From Sporofaciens musculi (GTDB lineage Bacteria; Bacillota; Clostridia; Lachnospirales; Lachnospiraceae), in assembly GCF_009830285.1 (NCBI RefSeq), contig NZ_WUQX01000001.1:5362838-5426837 (forward strand): 64,000 bases of DNA, given 5' to 3'. The notes under the pieces were generated by a model. That model made no database searches, was not told the origin of the DNA, and was given only the letters and a program-made list of their open reading frames with translations. This document shows positions 7,742-16,024 of this stretch, one piece after another. The first letter of the stretch is position 1. Each line of letters opens with the position of its first letter. The translations under genes were made by a program, and so were the position numbers.

Positions 7742-9391
7742 TTATTTTTTAAGTCTGAACTTTTCCGTCTGCTGCTTCAGCATCGTAACCTGGGCAAAGA
7801 GTTCTTCACTTACGGCCGCTGATTCCTCGCTGCTTGCCGAGTTTGTCTGGACAACTTCTGAAATCTGCCCGATTCCATCTGTAACCTGCTTGATGGACTC
7901 AGCCTCTCCCTGAATCACTTCTGCAATAGAGCCAATCGCGCTGTTAGACTCGACCACAAGATTCAATGTCTTCTGAAGTGTATTGGATACTTCATCCACA
8001 ATCTGGCTTCCCTTCTCTGTCACATGAACAGAATTGCCAATCAAATCCTTCGTTGCCTTAGCAGCCTGGTCAGACTGTGCAGCCAGACTTCGTACTTCAT
8101 CAGCAACTACTGCAAATCCTTTACCTGCATCGCCGGCTCTGGCTGCCTCTACAGCAGCATTCAGAGCCAGAATATTGGTCTGGAATGCAATATTCTCTAT
8201 CGTAGCAATAATTTCTCCAATCTTATGGGACGCCTGTGTTATATCGTTCATTGCGGAAACCATTTCTTCCATCTGCTGGCTGCTAACTGTTACCTGCTCT
8301 CCGGTAAGTCTTGCATTCTCCTGTGCATTTTGCGCTGTCTCAACATTTTTAGCCGCATTCCTGGAAAGCTCCTCAAGCATGGCATATAACTGTTCAACCG
8401 CACTGGCCTGCTCGGTAGCTCCCTGTGCCAACGACTGGGCGCCGCTGGATAACTGCTCGGCGCTTCCAGATATCTGGTGCTCTACTCTGCCGATATTACC
8501 GATAGAAGCAGACAACGTATCCGTAAAGCTTTCAATCGAAATCTCAATGGATTTGAAATCTCCAATAAATGGTGTGGATGTGTGTACATTAAACTCACCT
8601 TGCGCCAGTTGATTCATAATCCGGTTGATATCTCCCACATAACCTTGAATGACTTTCAGAGAATTCTCCAGAACTCCTGACAACTCGCCAATCTCATCCT
8701 GAGATTCATAGTCCATATTAAGCTCAAGGGTCCCCTCCTGAAGCGGACGAACACTTTCACTGATATACATAATTGGTCTGATGACCTTTTTCATCACATA
8801 GGTGATAAGACTGATAAGACAGATCATCGCCACGAAAAAGCATACGCCTGCCAACACCTGTACTACATGGATTGTACGGAACATACTCTCTGAACTTTCC
8901 TCAGTCAGTTTTGCACCTTCTTTTACAATCTCATCCATCTTCCCTACCAGCACAGCAAGATTCTTTCGTATTGTGTTCTGATAATATGCACGCGCCTGCT
9001 CCGGATCTGTCTCCATAAGCTCCAGCACATAGGCCGCCGACTCATGTAATTCCTTATGAAGGGGCTCAATCTCATTTCGCTTCTCAATAACAAGAGCATC
9101 TTCTGTGTCCAGATCACTATACAGCCATTTACCCAGTACGCATGCCGTTGGGTCCATACTTCCGTCAAACTCAATCCCTGCGTACAAAGCACTGCTCAGA
9201 CTGCTGGACCATTTATAATGTGCCGTCTCCGCTTTTTCGATTGTATCCAGCATCTCACTTGCATCACTGCTGGAATTCGCCGCATCTTTAATGAGAAAAA
9301 CATTGAATGTTACCACCAGGCTGTACACGAGTACGGCGGCAAATGCAAAAGCTACCCGAATTCCAACCATTGTCTTTATACTTTTACGCAT
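7742..9391 (-). CDS. Methyl-accepting chemotaxis protein with extracellular CZB-like sensor
   Basis: 549 aa. Transmembrane segments lie at about 10-33 and 176-201, followed by HAMP and a long cytoplasmic signalling hairpin with the invariant tip FQTNILALNAAVEAARAG. The extracellular loop carries His58 (AHYKW), Cys84 (CVLGKWLY), His112 and His116 (PLHKELH). This is the spacing of the chemoreceptor zinc-binding (CZB) domain, known to bind Zn2+ through three His and one Cys. CZB is usually cytoplasmic and C-terminal; here it replaces the ligand-binding domain. Likely signals: zinc, redox or hypochlorite-type oxidants, by family analogy. It has its own upstream region and is probably not part of the long operon. 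Confidence 0.9.
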   Translation of the reverse strand: MRKSIKTMVGIRVAFAFAAVLVYSLVVTFNVFLIKDAANSSSDASEMLDTIEKAETAHYKWSSSLSSALYAGIEFDGSMDPTACVLGKWLYSDLDTEDALVIEKRNEIEPLHKELHESAAYVLELMETDPEQARAYYQNTIRKNLAVLVGKMDEIVKEGAKLTEESSESMFRTIHVVQVLAGVCFFVAMICLISLITYVMKKVIRPIMYISESVRPLQEGTLELNMDYESQDEIGELSGVLENSLKVIQGYVGDINRIMNQLAQGEFNVHTSTPFIGDFKSIEISIESFTDTLSASIGNIGRVEHQISGSAEQLSSGAQSLAQGATEQASAVEQLYAMLEELSRNAAKNVETAQNAQENARLTGEQVTVSSQQMEEMVSAMNDITQASHKIGEIIATIENIAFQTNILALNAAVEAARAGDAGKGFAVVADEVRSLAAQSDQAAKATKDLIGNSVHVTEKGSQIVDEVSNTLQKTLNLVVESNSAIGSIAEVIQGEAESIKQVTDGIGQISEVVQTNSASSEESAAVSEELFAQVTMLKQQTEKFRLKK

Positions 9392-9551
9392 GGATATTTA
9401 TCCCCTCTTTCTACATACTCCTCGTTATATCTGGGTACTTTATCATATTATATATATTATTGCTGTATCCCAAAACTGTGACAAAATATCTTATCCTATT
9501 TTAAAAACAGTCAATCAAATTGCCCAGCTCTACGCAGCGCCAAGGCCCTCA

Positions 9552-10328
9552 TTATTCGTCTGCTGTTCGTTTTCTGGCTGCTCTGGCTGCGCATTTGCGG
9601 CAGTCGTAGTTCTCGTTGTCCCCCCCTGAGACATAGACTGTGCCACATTCTGGACATATTGCCGTATGCATGGTAACCGACTGACTGACTACCCGCCGAT
9701 CCTCACGGTCTGCCGCTGCGCGTTCTCGAACCACATGCTCCATCTCATGACCACGTACTGCTGACGCCGCCTGTTCAGGCGCAATCCGCGTTGGTGTCTT
9801 GAACGAAACTCCGGCGTCATCAGAGCCATCCTGGTATTTTCTTTCCTTGCAGGTCTGGCATTCACCTTCTTCTGCCGCTTTCTGAACTGCCTCCACACCG
9901 GACTCTGGGCTGCTTCCTGTACTAATCTCTGAAGGCTCAACATATTTAATTCGCATACGTACTGCCAGCTCTGCCGGATCCATCCCTTCCCGCAGGAAAG
10001 GAATCATGTATCCAATTCCCCGCGGAGCATTCGATTCAACTGTTGGTACAGGACTTACTGGCTCCACAGGTGTCCCCGGACTTGCCGAACGTCCCACAGC
10101 CAGAGCCGCGCCTACGCCAATACTCGCCTGGGCTCCAAATACTGAACCTGCTCTCTGGCCACTTTGGACTCTGGCATTGGTTGATACGCTTTGATTTCCC
10201 TGGACTTTGGATATATCATTGACTCCCTGAGTATCTATATCCTGCTGCGTGTTCTTTCGCTGTCCGTATCCCGTGTATTGATAAGATGTGTTTACATATG
10301 GACTCATAGCTGATATTCCGCCTACCAT
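9552..10328 (-). CDS. SprA-related putative zinc metalloprotease
   Basis: 258 aa. The first 110 residues are low-complexity (Gln/Ser/Ala/Pro). The C-terminal half matches the SprA-related family (PF12118): TPTRIAPEQAASAVRGHEMEHV, with HExxH at 194-198, then ICPECGTVYVSGG and a second cysteine pair, giving four cysteines (225, 228, 243, 246) for a zinc ribbon. An extra CxxC pair at 157/160 precedes the active site. No signal peptide is visible, so it is either cytoplasmic or exported by the flagellar apparatus. It lies 14 bases after the EAL/HDOD gene, with AGGAGGTG before its start, so it is the last gene of the fla/che operon. Function unknown; peptidase activity is inference from the motif. 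Confidence 0.72.
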   Translation of the reverse strand: MVGGISAMSPYVNTSYQYTGYGQRKNTQQDIDTQGVNDISKVQGNQSVSTNARVQSGQRAGSVFGAQASIGVGAALAVGRSASPGTPVEPVSPVPTVESNAPRGIGYMIPFLREGMDPAELAVRMRIKYVEPSEISTGSSPESGVEAVQKAAEEGECQTCKERKYQDGSDDAGVSFKTPTRIAPEQAASAVRGHEMEHVVRERAAADREDRRVVSQSVTMHTAICPECGTVYVSGGDNENYDCRKCAARAARKRTADE

Positions 10329-10341
10329 AAGCCTTCACCTC

Positions 10342-11589
10342 CTATGCTTCCTCATTCATACCTACGACATTATCCCAAATATTATTCACTTCTTCTACAC
10401 ATTCCATATAGATCTGCGCCATCTCATTTGTCTTAAGCCCCAGCTCCTCTGAAATCTCCTTAATCACACTCCAGTCAGCCTTCTCATAGCTTAGCACCAG
10501 CTCATAGAGGCGTCCTGCCTTACCTTCTTTTCGGATCAGCGCATCCTTCACTTCTTCAAGGATTGGAATCTCATAAAGAATCTCAGCGATTGGCGCATCA
10601 ATCATGTACTCCAACATGGAAAACATACCAAGCAAATATGCATCTGAGCTGTTGATTGGGAAATTCTTCAGCCTCTTAACCAGCGCAGACGTGAAATTCG
10701 CACGCATAAAGGATGCTTTCAACAACTCCTCAGATTCTGACTTATTCTGTTTGTCCTCAAAGCTTAACAGATAAACCCACTGCTTTAACTGGCTGATACC
10801 AACCCGTACCAACGCCTGCCTGACTGACGTAGTCTCATGATGCACGGCAAAATACGCAGAATTCGCCATCTTAAGCAATGCATATGTAAGGGATGCATCC
10901 CTGATAATCGTCTCCTCAAGAATCTCCACATCCGGCTCATCCTTTGTAATCTCCACAATAAGCTGATAGAGATTCCCCTGCATGAAGTCCATCTTACTTG
11001 CTTTTGAAGTTGTGACTCCGGCAATATAGTTGCCTTCCACATAATCCACGCCAAGCTCAACGGCGCAGTCGTATACTTCCTTGCTGTTCACACCAGTTGC
11101 AATAAACTGTTTCTGGAACCCATGAGCCATATCGATTACATTGGCAATGGAACGCCGCTGTGTTCCTTCCAGCTTATTGGAAATATCCATCTTAATATAA
11201 TCCACATACTCTAACATACTAAAGTACTTAGGCGTAAACTGAAAGTCATTGATTGCAAAATGATAACCATCCTCCCGGTACTTACTGATCAGGATTGCCG
11301 CCAGAGAGTGAACAACAATATTATCCTCAATCTGGATTACGACCTTGTCTTTGTCAAAAATCTTCGGCGTATTCCGAAACAGAAGCGTCGGAGTAAACGT
11401 CATAAAGGTTTTTTTGTCTTTAAATATTCTCTCCGAATTCTCAGACAGGAAAGCAACCATTGTGTTAGCCGCCACATTGTCCGAGCTGGAATTATATAGG
11501 CTGCTCTCATCCTCCTGGATTAGCAGCTCATATCCAATGACAGTATCCTTCAGATCCTTAATAGCCTGTCTTACTACACAATTCTTCAT
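10342..11589 (-). CDS. EAL-HDOD signalling protein (degenerate EAL)
   Basis: 415 aa, size typical of YuxH/CdgJ-like proteins. The N-terminal half is EAL-like but lacks the catalytic set: the 'EAL' position reads GYELLIQ, and the metal acidic residues are replaced (INDFQFTPKYFSML keeps only the DF fold). So it should not hydrolyse c-di-GMP. The C-terminal half is HDOD (ETIIRDASLTYALLKMANSA, then VRQALVRVGISQLKQWVYLL). In vibrios, the CdgJ family represses or promotes motility without phosphodiesterase activity. It is co-transcribed with cheV: its start at 11589 touches the cheV stop. Confidence 0.85.
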   Translation of the reverse strand: MKNCVVRQAIKDLKDTVIGYELLIQEDESSLYNSSSDNVAANTMVAFLSENSERIFKDKKTFMTFTPTLLFRNTPKIFDKDKVVIQIEDNIVVHSLAAILISKYREDGYHFAINDFQFTPKYFSMLEYVDYIKMDISNKLEGTQRRSIANVIDMAHGFQKQFIATGVNSKEVYDCAVELGVDYVEGNYIAGVTTSKASKMDFMQGNLYQLIVEITKDEPDVEILEETIIRDASLTYALLKMANSAYFAVHHETTSVRQALVRVGISQLKQWVYLLSFEDKQNKSESEELLKASFMRANFTSALVKRLKNFPINSSDAYLLGMFSMLEYMIDAPIAEILYEIPILEEVKDALIRKEGKAGRLYELVLSYEKADWSVIKEISEELGLKTNEMAQIYMECVEEVNNIWDNVVGMNEEA

Positions 11590-12503
11590 TATCTATCCCT
11601 CCGGTCCAGTAATGCATCCATAACCTCGACCAAACGACCGATCTCTGGTTTTGACAACTGCTCATCCGCTCCGAGCTGTTTGCCTTTCACTCTCATTTCT
11701 TCGTTGATCAGGGATGAAAAGATTACAACCGGCATCTTCTTCATACTATCATCTTCCTTCACAAGCTTCGTCAGACGATGTCCATCCATCTCCGGCATCT
11801 CAATATCAGTAATCAACAATGCCGCTCTCGTATAGAAGTCTGGCTCGTTTCTAATACTCTCAAGAAATTCCCATGCTTCCCGCCCATTATTGAAGGTTGT
11901 CAGATTAGTGTATCCTGCTCTGAAAAGAGAATCTGAGATCATCTTGGTCAGCAGAATCGAATCCTCTGCAAGAATAATACTCTGGTCTCGCTGAACTCTG
12001 TCGCCCAGTTTGTCAATATCTGATACTTGAATACTCGTTTCCGGCGCAATTTCTGCAACAATCTTCTCAAAATCCAGAATTGTAACAAGATTATCTCCAC
12101 ACTGGGCGATACCTGTAGCAACGCCGTCTTCCCCATTTGTCAGCGCCTTATCCGGCTTCTGGATGGCCTCCCAGGAAATCCTGCTGATACCAACCACAGA
12201 ATGTACACGGAATGCAATGTGCATCTTATTGAAATTCGTAATGATAAACAGATCTCTGTCCTTCTTATCTCCACATTCTCCTGTCAGGTATTTAGGAAGA
12301 TTAATCACCGTCAAAAGCGTCTCTCTTGGCTTAAAGATCCCTTCAACAGCATCGTGGGAATGTGGGATTGGCTTAACTTTATCCGCCATCATAATCTCCA
12401 GCACCTTTGCCACATTAATTCCATACAACTCACCGAATATGGTAAACTGCATAACTTCAATTTCATTTGTTCCAGATTCCAATAAAATTTCTGTATTAGC
12501 CAT
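11589..12503 (-). CDS. cheV: Chemotaxis coupling protein CheV (CheW-receiver fusion)
   Basis: 304 aa. The N-terminal CheW domain runs from about 15 to 155 (MQFTIFGELYGINVAKVLEI; PHSHDAVEGIFKPRETLLTVI; VATGIAQCGDNLVTILDFEKI). The C-terminal receiver runs from about 172 (QSIILAEDS, LLITDIEMPEMDGHRLTK with the phospho-Asp, VVIFSSL, and a LSKPE lysine). CheV links receptors to CheA, and its phosphorylation tunes adaptation. Neither cheA nor cheW is in this window. It is part of the cheC-cheD-cheV group at the end of the operon. Confidence 0.95.
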   Translation of the reverse strand: MANTEILLESGTNEIEVMQFTIFGELYGINVAKVLEIMMADKVKPIPHSHDAVEGIFKPRETLLTVINLPKYLTGECGDKKDRDLFIITNFNKMHIAFRVHSVVGISRISWEAIQKPDKALTNGEDGVATGIAQCGDNLVTILDFEKIVAEIAPETSIQVSDIDKLGDRVQRDQSIILAEDSILLTKMISDSLFRAGYTNLTTFNNGREAWEFLESIRNEPDFYTRAALLITDIEMPEMDGHRLTKLVKEDDSMKKMPVVIFSSLINEEMRVKGKQLGADEQLSKPEIGRLVEVMDALLDRRDR

Positions 12504-12563
12504 ACACTCACTCCTTTACATTCTATGTATATCTATCGACGCAATATTCATCCGAAATAAGAG

Positions 12564-13046
12564 CTAAAGCATCTTCTCCGGCTTTCCTGCTGACCGGACG
12601 TATACATTCCCCGTAGTCACATCCAAAAGCATGGTTCTCGCATAATTTGCCCCGACATCTTCACTGGTAACACGTAACCCCTCAGCCATCAATATCCTTT
12701 TCACATTCTGTGCATTTCTCTCGCCGATATTCCCAAGACCTCCATTGCCCTTCATCTCGAACATCTTGGCTCCACCTGCAATCTTGCATACCATCCGCGA
12801 TTTTGACCCCCCAAACGCAGTAAGTTTGCGAAGTGTCTCACGGATACCTGTATCCGCGAACTTAAATACATTTCCATCCTTCGCACCGCTCTTTTCAGGA
12901 AGCATAATATGAAGAAGCGCTCCTAGCTTAATCATCGGATCATAAAAAGAAACACCGATGCAAGACCCCAATGCATACGTAATCAGTATGCCCTCCTGTC
13001 TCGTCATCTTCATATCAGCAATTCCAACTGATATCTTCTTCTCCAT
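12564..13046 (-). CDS. cheD: Chemoreceptor glutamine deamidase CheD
   Basis: 160 aa, full length. The N-terminus GIADMKMTRQEGILITYALG leads into the catalytic GSCIGVSFYDP motif, with LLHIMLPE supplying the histidine and KIAGGAKMF the threonine/serine neighbourhood. CheD deamidates receptor glutamines and binds CheC, increasing its CheY-P phosphatase activity. It starts 4 bases after the cheC stop, the usual tight coupling of this pair. Confidence 0.95.
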   Translation of the reverse strand: MEKKISVGIADMKMTRQEGILITYALGSCIGVSFYDPMIKLGALLHIMLPEKSGAKDGNVFKFADTGIRETLRKLTAFGGSKSRMVCKIAGGAKMFEMKGNGGLGNIGERNAQNVKRILMAEGLRVTSEDVGANYARTMLLDVTTGNVYVRSAGKPEKML

Positions 13047-13049
13047 CTA

Positions 13050-13670
13050 TCATTCCACTCCTAGTTTTTTCATAAGAACATTTAAAGACTCTACATCAGG
13101 CAGAAGCAGCATATTACTATTTAATGCTTTTCCGTCTATTTTGAATTTGCCAGTTATCATCATAATCCTGTCTGAATGCTGCCCCATCATCGCGATTGGC
13201 ACGCTCATAATTCCACCTAACATATTCACGGCAAGCTGCGGAACTGACAGTTCTACACTCATATTCACCAGGGAAGCCATTGCAGTAATATAGGATGAAA
13301 TAACTATATTACCAATCTCCATGAGAACAGACGAATCAATCTCCTCTAATTCAAAGAAATCTTCCTTCGTCTTACCCAGCATTCTCAATAAGATTTCATC
13401 AGAAAATTCTTTCGTCAGAATGAACAGCATGATACCGCCCAATTCTCCCGACATCTCAACTAATATAGCCGCGACCACTTCCTCCGGATCTCCCACATTG
13501 ACCAGCGCCTCATTAAAATCCAGAATCTCCACTTTGGGAAGGGACATGTTCACCTTCGCATTCATCATACTGGATAGGGCTGTTGCGGCGTTACCGCCGC
13601 CAATACTGCCGATTTCCTTCAAAATATCAATCTCCAGCTCGTTCATTTCTTCATATGTTTTTATCCCCAT
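13050..13670 (-). CDS. cheC: CheY-P phosphatase CheC
   Basis: 206 aa. Both CheC active-site helices are present: EIGSIGGGNAATALSSMM and VLMEIGNIVISSYITAM, each with the required Glu and Asn. CheC dephosphorylates CheY-P in the Bacillus-type pathway, and CheD binds it for adaptation feedback. Its start overlaps the region just after flgG, so it continues the fla transcript. The window encodes a second CheC-like module inside FliY. Confidence 0.95.
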   Translation of the reverse strand: MGIKTYEEMNELEIDILKEIGSIGGGNAATALSSMMNAKVNMSLPKVEILDFNEALVNVGDPEEVVAAILVEMSGELGGIMLFILTKEFSDEILLRMLGKTKEDFFELEEIDSSVLMEIGNIVISSYITAMASLVNMSVELSVPQLAVNMLGGIMSVPIAMMGQHSDRIMMITGKFKIDGKALNSNMLLLPDVESLNVLMKKLGVE

Positions 13671-13681
13671 AATCCACCTCT

Positions 13682-14392
13682 CTATCCCCTTAATGTATTA
13701 ACCGTATTCACAATCTCATCGGATGTCTGAACCATCTTCAAGGCATAGGAATACGCTCTCTGCGCCTCAATAATGCGGGTAAAATCATCAGAAACACTTG
13801 CGCCTGACATCTCCAATGCATGATCCACCACTTTTGCACCTGGCATCAAAAACGGCTGCCCGTTCTTTACAGACGGCACATATTCGTTATCTCCGACACT
13901 TAACATCCCGTCCATTATGTTGAAGCCGTAGACTCCAATCTGCCCGCTTAGCTCCCCGTCAATAATCTGAATTGGGTTACTGTTCTGGTCCAGAACAAAG
14001 TTCCCTTTATCGTTCACGAGATAGAATTCATCTCCGCGCTTTGACATACTGAAATGTCCGTTCCTTGTATATGTAATCTCATTGGTAATCGGACTTCTCA
14101 TCATGAAAAATCCGGAATCAACGATTGCATAATCGAAATCTCCCTGTGTCGTTACCAGTCCCTTAGGACTGAAATCCGTCTTCGTCTGTTCTACAAGGAT
14201 TCCTGTCCCCGCTTTCATCGGGGTATCGTCCCCGTTATAGTTATTCAGATTATAATACATCAGATCCGAAAATACCGGCGTTTTTGCTTTATAACCATAG
14301 TTATTCACATTTGCAAGGTTGTTGGCAACTACATCCAGCTTGCGCTGTTCCTCCATTGCTCCTCTTGCAGCAGTATAAAATGATGTGTACAT
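13682..14392 (-). CDS. flgG: Flagellar rod/basal-body protein, FlgG family
   Basis: 236 aa. The N-terminal Flg_bb_rod motif YTAARGAMEEQRKLDVVANN then LANVNNYGYKA, and the C-terminal ALEMSGASVSDDFTRIIEAQRAYSYALKM helix, are those of rod and hook axial proteins. The family polymerises below the hook after export. Two such genes lie in tandem after fliA; this, with the NLANVN box, is the more FlgG-like. FlgF/FlgG (or FlhO/FlhP) naming cannot be settled from sequence alone. GGAGAGG precedes the ATG. Confidence 0.85.
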   Translation of the reverse strand: MYTSFYTAARGAMEEQRKLDVVANNLANVNNYGYKAKTPVFSDLMYYNLNNYNGDDTPMKAGTGILVEQTKTDFSPKGLVTTQGDFDYAIVDSGFFMMRSPITNEITYTRNGHFSMSKRGDEFYLVNDKGNFVLDQNSNPIQIIDGELSGQIGVYGFNIMDGMLSVGDNEYVPSVKNGQPFLMPGAKVVDHALEMSGASVSDDFTRIIEAQRAYSYALKMVQTSDEIVNTVNTLRG

Positions 14393-14464
14393 ATGCCTCT
14401 CCTCTCTGTCCTGCGTGTCAAACCGCCATATACAGCCTGTAGCTGGTCATCTGTTAGCTGCGCC

Positions 14465-15211
14465 CTACGTTGCAGAACCTATTGTAACCATCTTTGCTTC
14501 CAACTGATCATAAATCTTAAGAATCTGAGCCGAGCTCTGCAGAATTCTCTGACTGCTGATCATCCGTGTCATCTCCTCCGCCATGGAAACATTGGAGTCC
14601 TCCAGATATCTCTGTGTAACTGTGGTTCCACCGTCTGCCGCCTGAGGCTGTGCATTGGCTCTGAACACGCTTCCGCTAATCTTGGTCAACTGACCGTAAT
14701 CCGCAAAATCTACAATCTGCAGCGTTCCGAAAAACTGATTTCCCTCCTCGCTGAAGATATTTCCCTGTTTATCGATAATGATATTATCTGTAGTCAGACG
14801 AATGGCTCCATTGGTCCCCTGCACCCTTCCGATTCCCGGCAGGGTTAAGTATCCCTCATTATCCAGGTTAAATGAACCGTCCCTCGTATATACAGGCCCT
14901 TCGCCGGTATCAATAACGAAGAAGCCATTGCCGGTCAGTCCCACGTCCAGAGCATCTCCTGTCTCCCGAATACCTCCTTCTGTATAGTCCGTTACCCTCT
15001 CGTCCGCGATGTTCATCCGTGATACCATACCTACTGCAGTCTTACCATCCCTGTCATATCGGTAGATCATCTCGTCCCGGAAGGTACTCTGCATGATTCT
15101 GTCCATCTTATATCCCGGAGTGGATACATTCGTCATATTGTTGCTGACGACATTCAGATTACGGTTCTGTGTGATCATATTAGAAGTTAGATCATAATAC
15201 CCTTGAAACAT
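14465..15211 (-). CDS. flgF: Flagellar rod/basal-body protein, FlgF/FlgG family
   Basis: 248 aa with the rod-protein N-terminus (GYYDLTSNMITQNRNLNVVS, NNMTNVSTPGYK), a middle GNGFFVIDTGEGPVYTRDGS typical of the FlgE/F/G core, and the C-terminal SNVSMAEEMTRMISSQRIL helix. The proximal rod role is by family. The start at 15211 lies 20 bases inside the end of fliA, so the two are translationally coupled. This suggests that the sigma factor and the last rod parts are made together. Confidence 0.85.
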   Translation of the reverse strand: MFQGYYDLTSNMITQNRNLNVVSNNMTNVSTPGYKMDRIMQSTFRDEMIYRYDRDGKTAVGMVSRMNIADERVTDYTEGGIRETGDALDVGLTGNGFFVIDTGEGPVYTRDGSFNLDNEGYLTLPGIGRVQGTNGAIRLTTDNIIIDKQGNIFSEEGNQFFGTLQIVDFADYGQLTKISGSVFRANAQPQAADGGTTVTQRYLEDSNVSMAEEMTRMISSQRILQSSAQILKIYDQLEAKMVTIGSAT

Positions 15212-16001
15212 TCCTGCTCTCCTTTTCTTCGTTAAATCTCTCCATGTGTTTCCTTAGTTTCTTTATTGCATTCGTATGAATCTGAGAGACACGCGGCTCA
15301 CTGACACTCAGCACATCCGCAATCTGTCTCATATTCAATTCATCTATATAGTATAGTGAGATCACAAGCTGCTCATTCTCCTTGAGCGTACCGACCCCTT
15401 CCGCCAGAACCTGCGTAAGCTCCTTCTTAAGAAACTTACTCTCTGGCTGCTCACTTTTATCCCCCTGCGGCAGCGTCACTCCAACCTCATTCCCCTGTGC
15501 CTCCGCCAATACCATATCCAGTGAAAGAATGTTAAACAGTGATGCCTTGCGCATCGTCTCCTGATACTTCTCAGGGGTAATGTTCAGATAGTCTGTCACC
15601 TCCTGTACAGAAGGATAATACCCAAGTTTATTATATAACGTTGTGACCGCTTCTTCAATATCTCTAGTGCTCTTTCTTGTACTTCTTGGCACCCAATCCT
15701 GCTTTCTGGCAAGATCAATAATCATTCCTTTGATTCTTTTGGAAATAAATGTCTCGAATTTTACATTTTTATCCATATCAAACTTATCAATGGAGGACAT
15801 AATCGCAATAACGCCCTCGCTGATGATATCATCTACCTGAGAAAAACTCATATAAATATCCCGCATTTGAAGCGCAATGCTCTTCACAAGATAGATATAG
15901 CGCATAACGATCTCCTGCTTTACTTCCAGGCTGCCCGTCTCTTTATACAGTTTTAAAAGATCTTCGTTCGTTTTGTCTTTATACCGTTCCTGCGTGTTCA
16001 T
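15192..16001 (-). CDS. fliA: Flagellar sigma factor FliA (sigma-28/SigD)
   Basis: 269 aa. Region 2 is seen in EIVMRYIYLVKSIALQM, DDIISEGVIAIMSSIDKFD and the -10 recognition segment NVKFETFISKRIKGMIIDL. Region 3 begins at WVPRSTRKSTRDIEEAVTTL. Region 4 ends with NMRQIADVLSVSEPRVSQIH. FliA transcribes late genes (flagellin, fliD, chemoreceptors) once the hook is complete. The expected anti-sigma flgM is not in this window. It follows the flhA C-terminal frame by 24 bases; flhF and flhG, which usually come between, are missing. Confidence 0.95.
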   Translation of the reverse strand: MNTQERYKDKTNEDLLKLYKETGSLEVKQEIVMRYIYLVKSIALQMRDIYMSFSQVDDIISEGVIAIMSSIDKFDMDKNVKFETFISKRIKGMIIDLARKQDWVPRSTRKSTRDIEEAVTTLYNKLGYYPSVQEVTDYLNITPEKYQETMRKASLFNILSLDMVLAEAQGNEVGVTLPQGDKSEQPESKFLKKELTQVLAEGVGTLKENEQLVISLYYIDELNMRQIADVLSVSEPRVSQIHTNAIKKLRKHMERFNEEKESRNVSRVL

Positions 16002-16024
16002 ATTGCACTCCGTTAAATTTTGTT

